A program made the position numbers and the translations under genes. Shown here piece after piece: positions 55,967 through 64,000 of a DNA stretch of 64,000 nt. Each line of letters opens with the position of its first letter. Positions within the stretch are counted from its first letter, which is position 1. Under the pieces are notes generated by a model. The model saw only the letters and a program-made list of their open reading frames with translations. It ran no database searches and was not told the origin of the DNA. Source of the DNA: Lentimicrobiaceae bacterium (GTDB taxonomy: Bacteria > Bacteroidota > Bacteroidia > Bacteroidales > F082); NCBI GenBank assembly GCA_015061315.1, contig SUWV01000010.1, forward strand, positions 1 to 64,000, in the 5' to 3' direction.

Positions 55967-57555
55967 AAATCAAACCACTCGTCTTTAAAATTAACGAGGT
56001 AGACTTTCTCGCTCGCTCTCGTCAGCGCTGTGTATAACCAGCGGAGGTCTCCGACTTCAAGGGCGCTGCCTTCCGGCAGATAGGGCGCTTCAACAAAGAC
56101 ATTGTTCCACTGTCCACCTTGCGTCTTGTGACATGTCAGTGCATATCCGTATTTTACCTGCAAAGCATTATAATATGGATTCTCCTTCATGGCTTTCCTC
56201 CTGTCCGTTGCCCTCGGAATATCCATATAGTCTTCTTCAACAGATTGATATAATCTCTTAGATTCTTCTTCCGTCAATGCGGGCGCCTCGCTGTGCAAGG
56301 TCTCTAACAGTATCTTGACAGATAGGGTGGGAGTGTCGGCATAATCTAACAGCATTATATCTACATCAGCAAAATGAAAACCATACATCTCCTCAATCTT
56401 ATTTATCCTCATGACTTCAACCATATCGCCATTGGCAAGGAAGGGAATAAGAATCTGAGAATCTGAGAATCTGAGAATCTGAGAATTGGTTGTTTTAGAC
56501 GTGTCAATTACAGAGTGTTCATTTTTATGGTGTAATTGGCGCGTCTCTACTTCTTGTCTCGGAGACTTGGTGACTTGGTGACTTAGAGACTCATTAATCC
56601 AATAATAATTATTCTTTACTATCATGAGTTTCTCTCCTGCCGAGAGTTCGCCTTCTTCTTGTAACACTCTGCTTCTGATGGCTTGGTTGAACATATTGGC
56701 TCTCTTGTTGGAACGGCAGACAACGACAGCGTCGTTATTACTTCTCTTGTCACCGAAACTCTGCCATAACAATTCCTCAAACGACATAGGGTCTATCTTT
56801 TCAATATCACTGAAATTATTGATGTCTAATAAAGGAAGATGATATTGACTCTGATACAGACTTGGTGGCTCAGTGACTTGGTGACTCGGTGACATTAAAT
56901 TTCTGATTTTCGTTGCGTTGTAAAGTATTCCTGAGTCGAAAGCTTGTCGCATTACTTCTTTCATTTCGTAGGTGGCGGTAGTGAGATTGAAGCTGCTACG
57001 GAGTAAGTCGAAGTCCATGGCGGGGCTGATGTCAAGGCCTACGGGCGGCAGCTGTGCCGCGTCTCCGATGAGCAGAAGCTTACAACGGCTGCCGCTGAAG
57101 ACGTATTCTATCAGGTCGTCTAACAAAGAACGCGACCATGAGAAACCGTCGCCTTGATCTGAAATCATAGAACATTCATCAACGATGAAGATGGTGTTGA
57201 TAGATTTGTTCTCGTCTCTTGTCATTCTCAGTTCTCCATTGGCAGTTGCTTGAAAACGATATAATTTCTTATGTAAGGTCAGCGCTGTCTTGCCAGTGTA
57301 TCTGCTCATCACCTTGGCGGCTCTTCCTGTAGGTGCGAGAAGCTGAAACCCTGTTCCTATCTGGGGTAGCGTTTTTACCAATGTGGAAATCAATGTGGTT
57401 TTGCCTGTTCCTGCATAGCCTCTCAAAAGATAGAGCGGCCTTTCTTTTTCAGTAAGTATAAAAGCAGATAAATGATATAAGACTCTCGCCTGATCTTTGG
57501 TCGGGCTAAAGCCGAAGTTACTCAACAATATATTATATAAGGTATCTCTATCCAT
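55921..57555 (-). CDS. RecD-like SF1B DNA helicase with in-frame repeat inserts
   Basis: A 544-residue helicase of the RecD/Pif1-like superfamily 1B. Walker A is LRGYAGTGKTTLISTL (44-59), motif Ia is LAPTGRAAKVMS, motif II is TIFIVDECSMISD (121-133), motif III is LLIGDAAQLPPVG, and the C-terminus has YGYALTCHKTQGGQW and LRWLYTALTRASEKVYLV. Lacking RecD2's N-terminal domain, it resembles the short Bacteroidota RecD-like ATPases. Residues 221-235, 322-370 and 533-544 are encoded by 7/8-nt repeats, making it longer than it needs to be. It lies 10 bp downstream of the TamL-like gene. Confidence 0.87.
   Translation of the reverse strand: MDRDTLYNILLSNFGFSPTKDQARVLYHLSAFILTEKERPLYLLRGYAGTGKTTLISTLVKTLPQIGTGFQLLAPTGRAAKVMSRYTGKTALTLHKKLYRFQATANGELRMTRDENKSINTIFIVDECSMISDQGDGFSWSRSLLDDLIEYVFSGSRCKLLLIGDAAQLPPVGLDISPAMDFDLLRSSFNLTTATYEMKEVMRQAFDSGILYNATKIRNLMSPSHQVTEPPSLYQSQYHLPLLDINNFSDIEKIDPMSFEELLWQSFGDKRSNNDAVVVCRSNKRANMFNQAIRSRVLQEEGELSAGEKLMIVKNNYYWINESLSHQVTKSPRQEVETRQLHHKNEHSVIDTSKTTNSQILRFSDSQILIPFLANGDMVEVMRINKIEEMYGFHFADVDIMLLDYADTPTLSVKILLETLHSEAPALTEEESKRLYQSVEEDYMDIPRATDRRKAMKENPYYNALQVKYGYALTCHKTQGGQWNNVFVEAPYLPEGSALEVGDLRWLYTALTRASEKVYLVNFKDEWFDLMENEELRMKNELRT
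56451..56593. repeat. Octamer arrays inside the RecD-like gene (residues 322-370)
   Basis: Array 56451-56486 is (CTGAGAAT)n on the plus strand, so the coding strand reads ATTCTCAG and encodes SQILRFSDSQIL. Array 56551-56593 (GGTGACTT, GGTGACTT, AGAGACTC) encodes ESLSHQVTKSPRQE. The 64 bp between them are non-conserved coding sequence. Confidence 0.9.
56860..56893. repeat. Octamer array inside the RecD-like gene (residues 221-232)
   Basis: Units CTTGGTGG, CTCAGTGA, CTTGGTGA, CTCGGTGA encode SPSHQVTEPPS on the minus strand, between helicase motifs III and IV. Confidence 0.85.
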
Positions 57556-57565
57556 ACAGATGATG

Positions 57566-59881
57566 TTAGAAAGGATAACCTATACCAAAGTGTATTACGA
57601 AGTCTTTTAGTTGCAATTTATCTAACCTCCATCTCTCGCCTTCAGGAAATGCTGGGTTTAATATTGGTGCGGCAGCATCAACGCGAACTACAATGAAAGA
57701 GATGTCTAAGCGTAAGCCGATGCCAGCGTCAGCGGCAATCTGTTTGTAGAAGGTGTTGAAGTTAAATTTGCCTCCTTTGAAAGTCTCGCTTTCTTTCAAG
57801 GTCCATATATTGCCGAGGTCGGTGAAGATAGCACCTTTGATGAAGCTGTAAATAGGAAATCTGTATTCTAAGTTGAGCTCCAGCTGTATGTCGCCGATAC
57901 GCTCTATGTTAAGGTCTTCGGGATTACTAAATGTTCCTGGACCTAACCCTCTGAACTGCCAGCCTCTCATGCCGTTAGAGCCACCTGCATAGAAACTCTT
58001 CTCAAAAGGCATGTCGTTGGAGTTGCCGTAAGGAATACCTGCACCTACCATAAATCGTGTGGCGATCTGGTTCTCTCCATAAACATATTTGAAATATCTG
58101 AAATCAAAAGCGAAACGTATATATTGAGCGTATCTGATGCCTAAGAACTCATGGTAATTATCGATGGTTTTGATAATAGATGTGTTGTTGAAAGCCGACA
58201 AGATATTACCACTTGACTGTATGTTAGCCTTGAAATAGAAGAAGTCTTTTAACAATCTTATGTTCTGATTGTTGAAGATGTACGTGTAATCAAAGCCAAA
58301 GATTAAGTGGCTCGTATATTGGTCTTTGATACGTTGGTTTGTTTCTTTATCTAAGATTTCTTTGAATGAAGGAGTAGGATCTACCTTAACACTGTTGAGC
58401 GTGATAGGAGTGAGGATGTGTTGCTCGTACTTGCTTTTCATCCAGTTGTAACCATATGAAAGAAGCATTATTTGTCTTGTGTATATAGGTCTTACCTGTA
58501 TATTATAACCTGTTGTCAGAGATGTTCTTGGCTGATATTCCTTGGCGAAATTTCTTAATTTAACAGGACTCAGAAACTGAGGGAAGAAGAGACTCGCTTC
58601 AATACCTAACTCTTTGGTGTTGAATAGATTGGTGTTATTATCGTCGTCAAGTACTGATTGTGCCTGCGTACCTGCTCTAAGTCTTATGTTGAAAATCTCA
58701 GAGCCTTTGAAGATATTTTTATTTTGAAAATTAAAACTTCCTAAAATACCTAAGTCGCCACTCGAATTGGTACCTTCTATTTGTATACTATAGCTATTGG
58801 CTTTAGCTCTGTTAAGTACAATATTGCAATCCAAAAGGTTGATGCTATCGTTGTCGCTTTCAACAAGGTTAAACTCTATGTTGTTCTTGTTGTATATCTT
58901 CAAGTTGTTGAGTGCCTTATAAGTCTGTGTCACCTCATGAAGATTATATAAGCCTCCGCTATTTATCTGAATGATATTGTCAAAGGTGTTATATCTAATC
59001 TTAGGATTATCGTTGTATATGAAATGGAAAGTCTCTTTGCCTTGACGTCTGTTAGGTTTGAAAGTGTAAATGGTAGTGTCTATGTCGTTATTGTTAAGTA
59101 TTAAACCTTTAGGATAGATGTAAATGTTATTGACGATATATTGCTTATGTTTTACAATCTCCTGTGTCGATGGGTCTAAGACATTGTCGATTCTTATGTT
59201 GATATGTGCTTTCCTACTGACGAAGTTGGTGTCAACCTCCATGAAGATATAGTCTTTGGTGAAATGGAAATATCCGTTGTTATTGAGATAATCTGTTATC
59301 ATGTCACGCTCATCATCGAGTTTGAAAGCATTGTAAATATCACCTTTCTTCACAGGCAGACTCTCTTCTATATCCATGATAAGATTGTAGATGTTACTGT
59401 CGCTTATGTTATAGAAAATACTATCAACAATATAAGGCTGTGATGGATAGATATTGTAATAAACTTTGGAGATGCCTTTTCTGTTTTTTATCTCTGTTGT
59501 GATACCTGAGTTGAAATAGCCTATGTTGTCAAGATACTTGCTAATCTGTACGACAGAACTTTCCTTCATCTCATTGTCGAAATATACAGGCTTTTCACTA
59601 ACAGTCTTGTTAATCCAATTAGAGAGCTTTCTGTCTTTCCTGCTTTCCGTCTTATAATATACCCACGTGCGCGGCATCAGACCTAAGATCTTAGGATTTG
59701 ACGATTGTACTATATATGGCGTAATGTCAGATTTTGTAAAGGCGACATCTTTTGAATGTATCTCTACGACATTGCTTTTCAATATCATTTCGTCCTCAGG
59801 TATATATCTACGCATAGAACATGATGCCATAGATACCATCATGAAACATATTGAAATGATATATAAAAAGACCTTACGCAC
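57566..59881 (-). CDS. TamL-like outer-membrane assembly lipoprotein (BamA/TamA superfamily)
   Basis: Predicted outer-membrane protein of about 771 residues. A lipoprotein signal (RKVFLYIISICFMMVSMASC) has its lipobox Cys in SMASC, POTRA-like repeats follow (about 30-400), and the last 370 residues form an Omp85 barrel with SFYAGGSNGMRGWQFRGLGP and the end VIHFGIGYPF, which has the terminal aromatic. A lipidated TamA homologue is the described TamL of Bacteroidota. I chose the GTG at 59881 because the more upstream TTG at 59932 lies before the promoter box at 59906-59899. A tamB gene is not adjacent, so TamL rests on architecture. Confidence 0.8.
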   Translation of the reverse strand: MRKVFLYIISICFMMVSMASCSMRRYIPEDEMILKSNVVEIHSKDVAFTKSDITPYIVQSSNPKILGLMPRTWVYYKTESRKDRKLSNWINKTVSEKPVYFDNEMKESSVVQISKYLDNIGYFNSGITTEIKNRKGISKVYYNIYPSQPYIVDSIFYNISDSNIYNLIMDIEESLPVKKGDIYNAFKLDDERDMITDYLNNNGYFHFTKDYIFMEVDTNFVSRKAHINIRIDNVLDPSTQEIVKHKQYIVNNIYIYPKGLILNNNDIDTTIYTFKPNRRQGKETFHFIYNDNPKIRYNTFDNIIQINSGGLYNLHEVTQTYKALNNLKIYNKNNIEFNLVESDNDSINLLDCNIVLNRAKANSYSIQIEGTNSSGDLGILGSFNFQNKNIFKGSEIFNIRLRAGTQAQSVLDDDNNTNLFNTKELGIEASLFFPQFLSPVKLRNFAKEYQPRTSLTTGYNIQVRPIYTRQIMLLSYGYNWMKSKYEQHILTPITLNSVKVDPTPSFKEILDKETNQRIKDQYTSHLIFGFDYTYIFNNQNIRLLKDFFYFKANIQSSGNILSAFNNTSIIKTIDNYHEFLGIRYAQYIRFAFDFRYFKYVYGENQIATRFMVGAGIPYGNSNDMPFEKSFYAGGSNGMRGWQFRGLGPGTFSNPEDLNIERIGDIQLELNLEYRFPIYSFIKGAIFTDLGNIWTLKESETFKGGKFNFNTFYKQIAADAGIGLRLDISFIVVRVDAAAPILNPAFPEGERWRLDKLQLKDFVIHFGIGYPF

Positions 59882-59898
59882 AATATAAATTTTACTTA

Positions 59899-59906
59899 CA
59901 AATATA
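59899..59906 (-). promoter_or_regulatory. Promoter -7 box for the TamL-like/RecD-like pair
   Basis: Minus-strand TATATTTG fits TAnnTTTG and predicts a start near 59892, about 11 bases before the GTG at 59881. This decides the start codon choice for the TamL-like protein. Confidence 0.5.
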
Positions 59907-59918
59907 AAACTTTTTTTA

Positions 59919-60008
59919 AGACTACGAGTCAATAGGACAACGAGTCAACAAGTTATTTTTATCACTTTCCACTAGTGTACTCGTAGACTTGTTGTCTTGT
60001 TGTCTCTG
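59919..60008. repeat. Octamer arrays, inverted, between folC and the TamL-like gene
   Basis: GACTACGA, GTCAATAG, GACAACGA, GTCAACAA (59920-59951) face TCGTAGAC, TTGTTGTC, TTGTTGTC (59981-60004), which are roughly complementary. The pair could fold into a hairpin after folC. Confidence 0.8.
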
Positions 60009-60014
60009 AATTTA

Positions 60015-61310
60015 TCACACGACTTCTGCTACGGTAAAATTGCTGCCTCCGACAAAAACGAGGTCTCCTTCCGCAGCATTAGCAAGCGCCGACGAATAGG
60101 CTTCCTTGACACTATTATATTTCTCGCCCGACAGTCCTGCCTCCTTTGCTTTGTCTGCTAAAATATCGACACTCAATCCTCTCGGTATGTCGGCTTTGCA
60201 GAAATAATATTCGGCTTCCTTTGGTAACAGCTGTAATATTCCGTCGATGTCTTTGTCGTTGACAACACTCAACACGAAATGTAATTTCTTATACTCTGTC
60301 TCTGCTAACTGTCTGTTTACTTCATTGATGCCTGCAACGTTATGTCCGGTGTCGGCTATTGCCAAAGGTTTTTTGTTTATGACCTGCCATCGTCCCATCA
60401 AGCCTGTGTTGCTTACTACCTTCGACAGTCCTTCGAGTATATGACTCTCCGTGATGTCGAATTTGTCTCTTAACAAATCTAAGGCACATATTATGGTGGC
60501 GAGGTTTTTCTTCTGATAATTACCTAACAAAGGAAATCTTAAATCTTTAAGATATAAGTCATACTCACCATTAGACTTATAAATATCAAATACGTTATAT
60601 TCTAATGTGTTGTTGTTTTTCTTTCTGCAATCGAAGATCTGGTCGGCGAAGTAGATAGGGCTTTCTTTTTCTTGTGCAGTCTTTATAAATACATCGCGGC
60701 TGCCTTCTTGTGTCTCGCCTATGACGACTGCGGTGTCTCTCTTGATGATGCCAGCTTTCTCTGTAGCTATCTGTGCTTCGTTTTCTCCCAAGAACTTGAC
60801 ATGGTCTAAGGAGATATTCGTTATCACCGACAGCTCAGGGTTTATGACATTGGTGGAGTCTAAGCGTCCGCCCATACCGACTTCTATGATAGCGACATCT
60901 ATTTTCTCTTTTCTGAAATAATCGAAAGCCATCGCCACTGTCATCTCGAAGAACGAAAGCTCTAACTCTTCCAATTTATGTTTATGGTTCTCGATGAATG
61001 TCACCACTTCGTTTTCAGGTATCATCTCGCCATTGATGCGTATCCTCTCTCTGAAATCGCGTAGGTGAGGCGAGGTGTAGAGTCCTGTCTTGTAGCCTGC
61101 TTCTTGAAACACCGATGCTAAAGAGTGTGATGTGCTGCCTTTGCCGTTGGTGCCTGCGATATGTACCGACTTAAAGCAATGTTGAGGATTGTCTAAATAA
61201 TTGAGTATTTCTACTGTGCTGTCGAGGTCAGCCTTGTAGGCGGCGGCTCCGATACGTTGATACATCGGTAATTTGTTGAACATCCAGTCTAATGTCTCTT
61301 TATAATTCAT
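60015..61310 (-). CDS. folC: Folylpolyglutamate synthase / dihydrofolate synthase
   Basis: Mur-ligase-fold enzyme adding glutamate to folates and/or to dihydropteroate. The 431-residue protein has the ATP loop IAGTNGKGSTSHSLAS, then GLYTSPHLRDFRERIRING, EVGMGGRLDSTNVI and ITNISLDHVKFLGE. The C-terminal ligase domain has IADTGHNVAGINEV. FolC is often bifunctional, which cannot be told apart here. It lies downstream of tonB with a repeat-filled 37-bp gap. Confidence 0.94.
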   Translation of the reverse strand: MNYKETLDWMFNKLPMYQRIGAAAYKADLDSTVEILNYLDNPQHCFKSVHIAGTNGKGSTSHSLASVFQEAGYKTGLYTSPHLRDFRERIRINGEMIPENEVVTFIENHKHKLEELELSFFEMTVAMAFDYFRKEKIDVAIIEVGMGGRLDSTNVINPELSVITNISLDHVKFLGENEAQIATEKAGIIKRDTAVVIGETQEGSRDVFIKTAQEKESPIYFADQIFDCRKKNNNTLEYNVFDIYKSNGEYDLYLKDLRFPLLGNYQKKNLATIICALDLLRDKFDITESHILEGLSKVVSNTGLMGRWQVINKKPLAIADTGHNVAGINEVNRQLAETEYKKLHFVLSVVNDKDIDGILQLLPKEAEYYFCKADIPRGLSVDILADKAKEAGLSGEKYNSVKEAYSSALANAAEGDLVFVGGSNFTVAEVV

Positions 61311-61324
61311 ATCATCTCCTTCTC

Positions 61325-61361
61325 TTATAGTCTTATTGCTTATTGACTTATTGTCTTATTA
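61325..61361. repeat. Octamer array at the tonB 3' end
   Basis: TTATAGTC, TTATTGCT, TATTGACT, TATTGTCT units. The tonB stop (61348-61350) and last codons (encoding IIRQ) lie inside. Confidence 0.75.
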
Positions 61362-62115
61362 TAAATGTGTATGTTATGCTGCCTTTTTGTAATTCGGCTG
61401 CTTTATCGTCTTTGTTGAAGATAGAATTTAAGGCAGCTCGTTTTGCCGATTCCAACATGCTGCTGTTGACTATAGTTGTTCCTTTACCTATCTCGGCTCT
61501 CTGCACGCGTCCGTCTTTGTCGACCCAGATGTCTACTACCACTGTGCCTTCTTCGCTGAACTCTTTGCTTGGCGAGGAGATGCTTTTAGCGCCGCGTCCG
61601 CCTAAGTCGTAGGCAGGACCATCGCCGCTGCCACCATGACCTTCATATCTGTTGATGTCTTTCAGGCCTTCTGGAATGCCACGCTCCATATCGTCTTTCT
61701 TATCATCGCTCTGTTTGTCGTTGTCAGCGTTTTTGGTGACAGGAGCCTTGAACATAGCACGCTGGTTGACGACAGGCTTTTCTTCCTCGACTTTTTCAAC
61801 AGTGTCTTCTTCCTCGACTTCTTCAGTCTCTTCTTCTATAGCTGGCACCTCCTCGTCTTCAAAAGTAATATTATCTTCCTTGACTTCTTCAGTCTCTTCA
61901 ACTTGTTGACTTGTAGTCTCTTGGTCTTGTAGACTTGTAGTCTCGTAGTCTTGTTGACTTGTTTCATACATTCCAAGATTTACTTCAACGCCTTCTTCTC
62001 CAGGAAGAGGTAATGGAGTCTTGAAACATAATACGAACAACAAGACTATAGCTGTCGCATGAATGACGACAGTCGTGATGATGCCATATAGTTTATTTCT
62101 GTTTTTGTTTGTCAT
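61348..62115 (-). CDS. tonB: TonB-family energy transducer with repeat-encoded linker
   Basis: A 255-residue protein linking ExbB-ExbD to outer-membrane receptors. One N-terminal helix (about 11-31, VVIHATAIVLLFVLC), a periplasmic linker rich in Glu and Gln, then a TonB C-terminal domain (about 170-255) with EGTVVVDIWVDKDGRVQRAE and ITYTFIIRQ. Linker residues 51-73 (ETSQQDYETTSLQDQETTSQ) are encoded by an octamer array at 61878-61967. Its start overlaps the end of exbD by 4 bp, and exbB-exbD-tonB forms one unit. Confidence 0.88.
   Translation of the reverse strand: MTNKNRNKLYGIITTVVIHATAIVLLFVLCFKTPLPLPGEEGVEVNLGMYETSQQDYETTSLQDQETTSQQVEETEEVKEDNITFEDEEVPAIEEETEEVEEEDTVEKVEEEKPVVNQRAMFKAPVTKNADNDKQSDDKKDDMERGIPEGLKDINRYEGHGGSGDGPAYDLGGRGAKSISSPSKEFSEEGTVVVDIWVDKDGRVQRAEIGKGTTIVNSSMLESAKRAALNSIFNKDDKAAELQKGSITYTFIIRQ
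61878..61967. repeat. Octamer array inside tonB
   Basis: About eleven 8-nt units on the plus strand (CTTGTTGA, CTTGTAGT, CTCTTGGT, CTTGTAGA, CTTGTAGT, CTCGTAGT and others) encode a Glu/Gln/Thr-rich linker. The units match the intergenic class at 3851-3886 and 59919-60008. Confidence 0.9.
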
Positions 62116-62525
62116 TTCTTGTTCGATGTGGCTAACAACACTTTATGCTTATTATCAGTCTCCTTGTTTATCTCGTTGACTGCGTCGATGATGTTTACTA
62201 TATATTGTACAGCTACGCTTTTGTCGGAGCGTATCACTACAGTGCCTTCCATCACGTCCGATAACGCGATGTGTATCTCTCTTTGTAAATCGCTTTCACC
62301 GACGGCTGTCTCTCCAACATAATAGTTGTTGTTTTGGTCAACATATACGGTGACACTTTGTTTCGACATCGTCTTGCTTTTACTTGAAGGAAGTAATAAC
62401 TTGATGGCGTTAGGTGCAACCAATGTTGATGTCAACATAAAGAATATCAGCAAAAGAAACACCAAATCCGACATCGACGACGAATTGAAATCTATATTCC
62501 TTTTATTTCTCGCTCTTATTGCCAT
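62112..62525 (-). CDS. exbD: Biopolymer transport protein ExbD
   Basis: A 137-residue single-pass periplasmic protein using the proton gradient with ExbB. The helix SMSDLVFLLLIFFMLTSTLV (about 17-36) carries the conserved aspartate (SMSD). The periplasmic domain has VYVDQNNNYYVGETAVGE and VVIRSDKSVAVQYIVNIIDA. It precedes tonB with a 4-bp overlap and follows exbB after a 100-bp heptamer-filled gap. Confidence 0.93.
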   Translation of the reverse strand: MAIRARNKRNIDFNSSSMSDLVFLLLIFFMLTSTLVAPNAIKLLLPSSKSKTMSKQSVTVYVDQNNNYYVGETAVGESDLQREIHIALSDVMEGTVVIRSDKSVAVQYIVNIIDAVNEINKETDNKHKVLLATSNKK

Positions 62526-62533
62526 AACTTTTG

Positions 62534-62622
62534 AATTTACAATTTACAGTTTACAATTTACAGTTTACAGTTTACAATTTATAATTTCTTAATTGTTAAT
62601 TGTTAATTGTTAATTGTCAATT
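62534..62622. repeat. Heptamer arrays between exbB and exbD
   Basis: ACAATTT/ACAGTTT units (62537-62587) then TAATTGT/CAATTGA units (62589-62622), about 12 units in all, forming the largest heptamer block in the window. The gap holds no gene. Confidence 0.95.
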
Positions 62623-62625
62623 GAA

Positions 62626-63312
62626 TCACGCTGGTTCATTAAGTACGTCCATGAACTCTATGCTTTTACTTTCGAGTAGGTTCACCACGTTGTCAATTCT
62701 TGAAACCAAGATGTTATAGAATATATAAGCTATGATACCTACGATAAGACCACCCACTGTCGTCACCATAGCCTGATATATACCAGTCGATAGTAATTCG
62801 ATGTCGATATTATTACCAGCCATCGACATATCGTAGAACGCGCGTATCATACCTGTCACTGTTCCGAGGAAACCGAGCATAGGAGCAGCACCCGAAATCA
62901 TACCTATCAGGGCAACACCTTTTTCTAACTTACTGACTTCTAAGTTACCTACGTTTTCTATCGCGGTCTGTATGTCGTTGAGAGGCTTGCCGATGCGCGA
63001 GATGCCTTTCTCTATCATTCTCGATATTGGAGTGTCGGTCTCTTCGCATAAGTGTTTGGCATCGTCTAACTTACCTTCAAACATATAAGAACGAATCATA
63101 TTCATGAAGTTGTCGTCTTTCTTTGATGCCTTGTTGATGGTGATGAATCTCTCGCTGAAGATGTAGACTGCTATCACCGAGAAGATGGCGAGGATCACCA
63201 TAATCCATCCGCCTTCTTTGGCTAATTCCCATAACGATAATCTGATTTCATCAGCTTCTGGAGAGCTGATAAGGTCGGTGCTGACCTGAAGGATAATGCT
63301 TGATAAATTCAT
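62626..63312 (-). CDS. exbB: MotA/TolQ/ExbB proton channel family protein
   Basis: A 228-residue inner-membrane proton channel subunit with three helices: one near 37-57 (MVILAIFSVIAVYIFSERF), then about 135-160 and 182-205. The conserved MotA/ExbB domain has LEKGVALIGMISGAAPMLGF, LGTVTGMIRAFYDMS and the AMVTTVGGLIVGIIAYIFYN region. It forms the exbB-exbD-tonB motor; a TolQ role is a less likely alternative given the TonB gene. Confidence 0.9.
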   Translation of the reverse strand: MNLSSIILQVSTDLISSPEADEIRLSLWELAKEGGWIMVILAIFSVIAVYIFSERFITINKASKKDDNFMNMIRSYMFEGKLDDAKHLCEETDTPISRMIEKGISRIGKPLNDIQTAIENVGNLEVSKLEKGVALIGMISGAAPMLGFLGTVTGMIRAFYDMSMAGNNIDIELLSTGIYQAMVTTVGGLIVGIIAYIFYNILVSRIDNVVNLLESKSIEFMDVLNEPA

Positions 63313-63360
63313 AATTCTTAATCCTTAATTCTTAATTCATAATTCTTAATTCTTAATTGT
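63307..63360. repeat. Heptamer array between anmK and exbB
   Basis: ATTCATA, ATTCTTA, ATCCTTA, ATTCTTA, ATTCATA, ATTCTTA, ATTCTTA units fill the gap. The anmK stop (63353-63355) lies in the last one. Confidence 0.9.
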
Positions 63361-64000
63361 GTATCGTTCCGCTTGAGCTGTCGGACGTAGCTCCTGTCAC
63401 AGACGACAATACGTTGATTTTACCTTCCATTTTTAAAGTCCCGAGGAATGCGAATATCAGAGCTTCTTTGTAATCGATGATCATTGTGTCGGGAATCACG
63501 ACCTCGTGTTTGCTGAGCTCGCTGATACGTTCTACGAGATAATTGTTCTTGGCACCGCCTCCAGTGATGAGCATCTTCGACTTCTCCAACATATCTGTCG
63601 ATTTAACAATCTGTGATGCTATATGTTCTGTCGCGGTGGCGAGAATGTCTCTGACGTCTAAGGAAGACTCTTCAATGATTTGATGCTGATATTTCTCGAA
63701 GAACTCTCTTCCTAACGACTTAGGTGCTTCCTTGTCGTAATAACTGTTGTCGTTGAAAGCCTTTAATAAATCGAGGTTTACCTTTCCCTGACGTGCGAAG
63801 CTGCCGTTGTTATCGTAATCGTAGCCTAATTTATTTGCTAAATAATTAAGCATCTGGTTAGCTATGCAGATGTCGTAGGCTATACGTTTTCCTTCATATT
63901 CGTATGATACGTTGGCGATGCCACCTATGTTAAGGCAGATAGGATAATCGGCGAAGAGATGACGGTCGCCTATTGGCACTAAAGGAGCGCCTTGACCTCC
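63353..64000 (-). CDS. anmK: Anhydro-N-acetylmuramic acid kinase, C-terminal part
   Basis: Partial: the gene runs off the right edge, and 216 codons are visible with no start. AnmK phosphorylates and opens 1,6-anhydroMurNAc to MurNAc-6-P in cell-wall recycling. The visible part starts in GGQGAPLVPIGDRHLF and has CLNIGGIANVSYEYEG, ICIANQMLNYLANKLG, the LITGGGAKNNYLVERISEL motif near the C-terminus and EALIFAFLGTLK, all AnmK signatures. It fits functionally with the NagZ-like GH3 fusion elsewhere in the window. Confidence 0.92.
   Translation of the reverse strand, partial: GGQGAPLVPIGDRHLFADYPICLNIGGIANVSYEYEGKRIAYDICIANQMLNYLANKLGYDYDNNGSFARQGKVNLDLLKAFNDNSYYDKEAPKSLGREFFEKYQHQIIEESSLDVRDILATATEHIASQIVKSTDMLEKSKMLITGGGAKNNYLVERISELSKHEVVIPDTMIIDYKEALIFAFLGTLKMEGKINVLSSVTGATSDSSSGTIHN

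Noticed and set aside
59882-59932. Upstream TTG start for the TamL-like protein
   Set aside because: It would lie upstream of the TATATTTG promoter box and put 17 extra residues before the lipoprotein signal.

Overview
The window reads as a chromosomal segment of a low-GC member of the Bacteroidota, most likely order Bacteroidales. Three things point there. Promoters have the TAnnTTTG -7 box typical of the phylum, and starts are preceded by A-rich stretches rather than Shine-Dalgarno sites. Several families are characteristic of the phylum: fused SecDF, TamL-like lipoprotein, DUF4290 next to MurA, and a GH3/serine-hydrolase fusion. A C-terminal type IX secretion (T9SS) sorting domain and a PorE-like protein suggest a T9SS-bearing lineage rather than Bacteroides itself. 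The species cannot be named from sequence alone.

Layout. 1-535: no convincing gene; a terminator, an outward promoter and a 269-bp fold-back (MITE-like) element. 536-3784: sstT, a decayed coding remnant, DUF454 and a MATE pump. 3926-8764: a secreted thioredoxin-like protein coupled to a GH3/beta-lactamase-fold fusion, then YqgE. 8852-13870: a tight run of MurL-like epimerase, MurD-type ligase, AroB and AroA. 14075-18124: LutA-like protein and a large duplicated Omp28-like T9SS cargo. 18228-23863 (minus): PorE-like OmpA protein, PurM, RF1, PyrF. 24065-31430 (minus): SecDF, then GrpE-DnaJ-ABC ATPase-ABC permease. 31667-36009 (minus): PcrA/UvrD helicase, DUF4290 protein, MurA. 36460-54463 (plus): a nearly uninterrupted str-S10-spc-alpha supercluster of 33 genes including fusA, secY, map, infA, rpmJ and rpoA. 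54552-55826: enolase. 55921-64000 (minus): RecD-like helicase, TamL-like protein, FolC, TonB, ExbD, ExbB and partial AnmK.

The genes are mostly housekeeping with a strong envelope theme: peptidoglycan precursor synthesis (MurA, MurD-type, MurL-like), muropeptide recycling (NagZ-like GH3, AnmK), outer-membrane assembly (TamL-like), T9SS (PorE-like, sorted cargo), Sec export (SecY, SecDF) and TonB energisation.

The most unusual signal is a class of degenerate short tandem repeats with unit lengths of exactly 7 or 8 nt. They fill many intergenic gaps, overlap several stop codons, and occur in frame inside conserved proteins (AroA, ABC ATPase, RecD-like helicase, TonB). Coding copies of the ATTCTCAG octamer always lie in the orientation that is free of stop codons.
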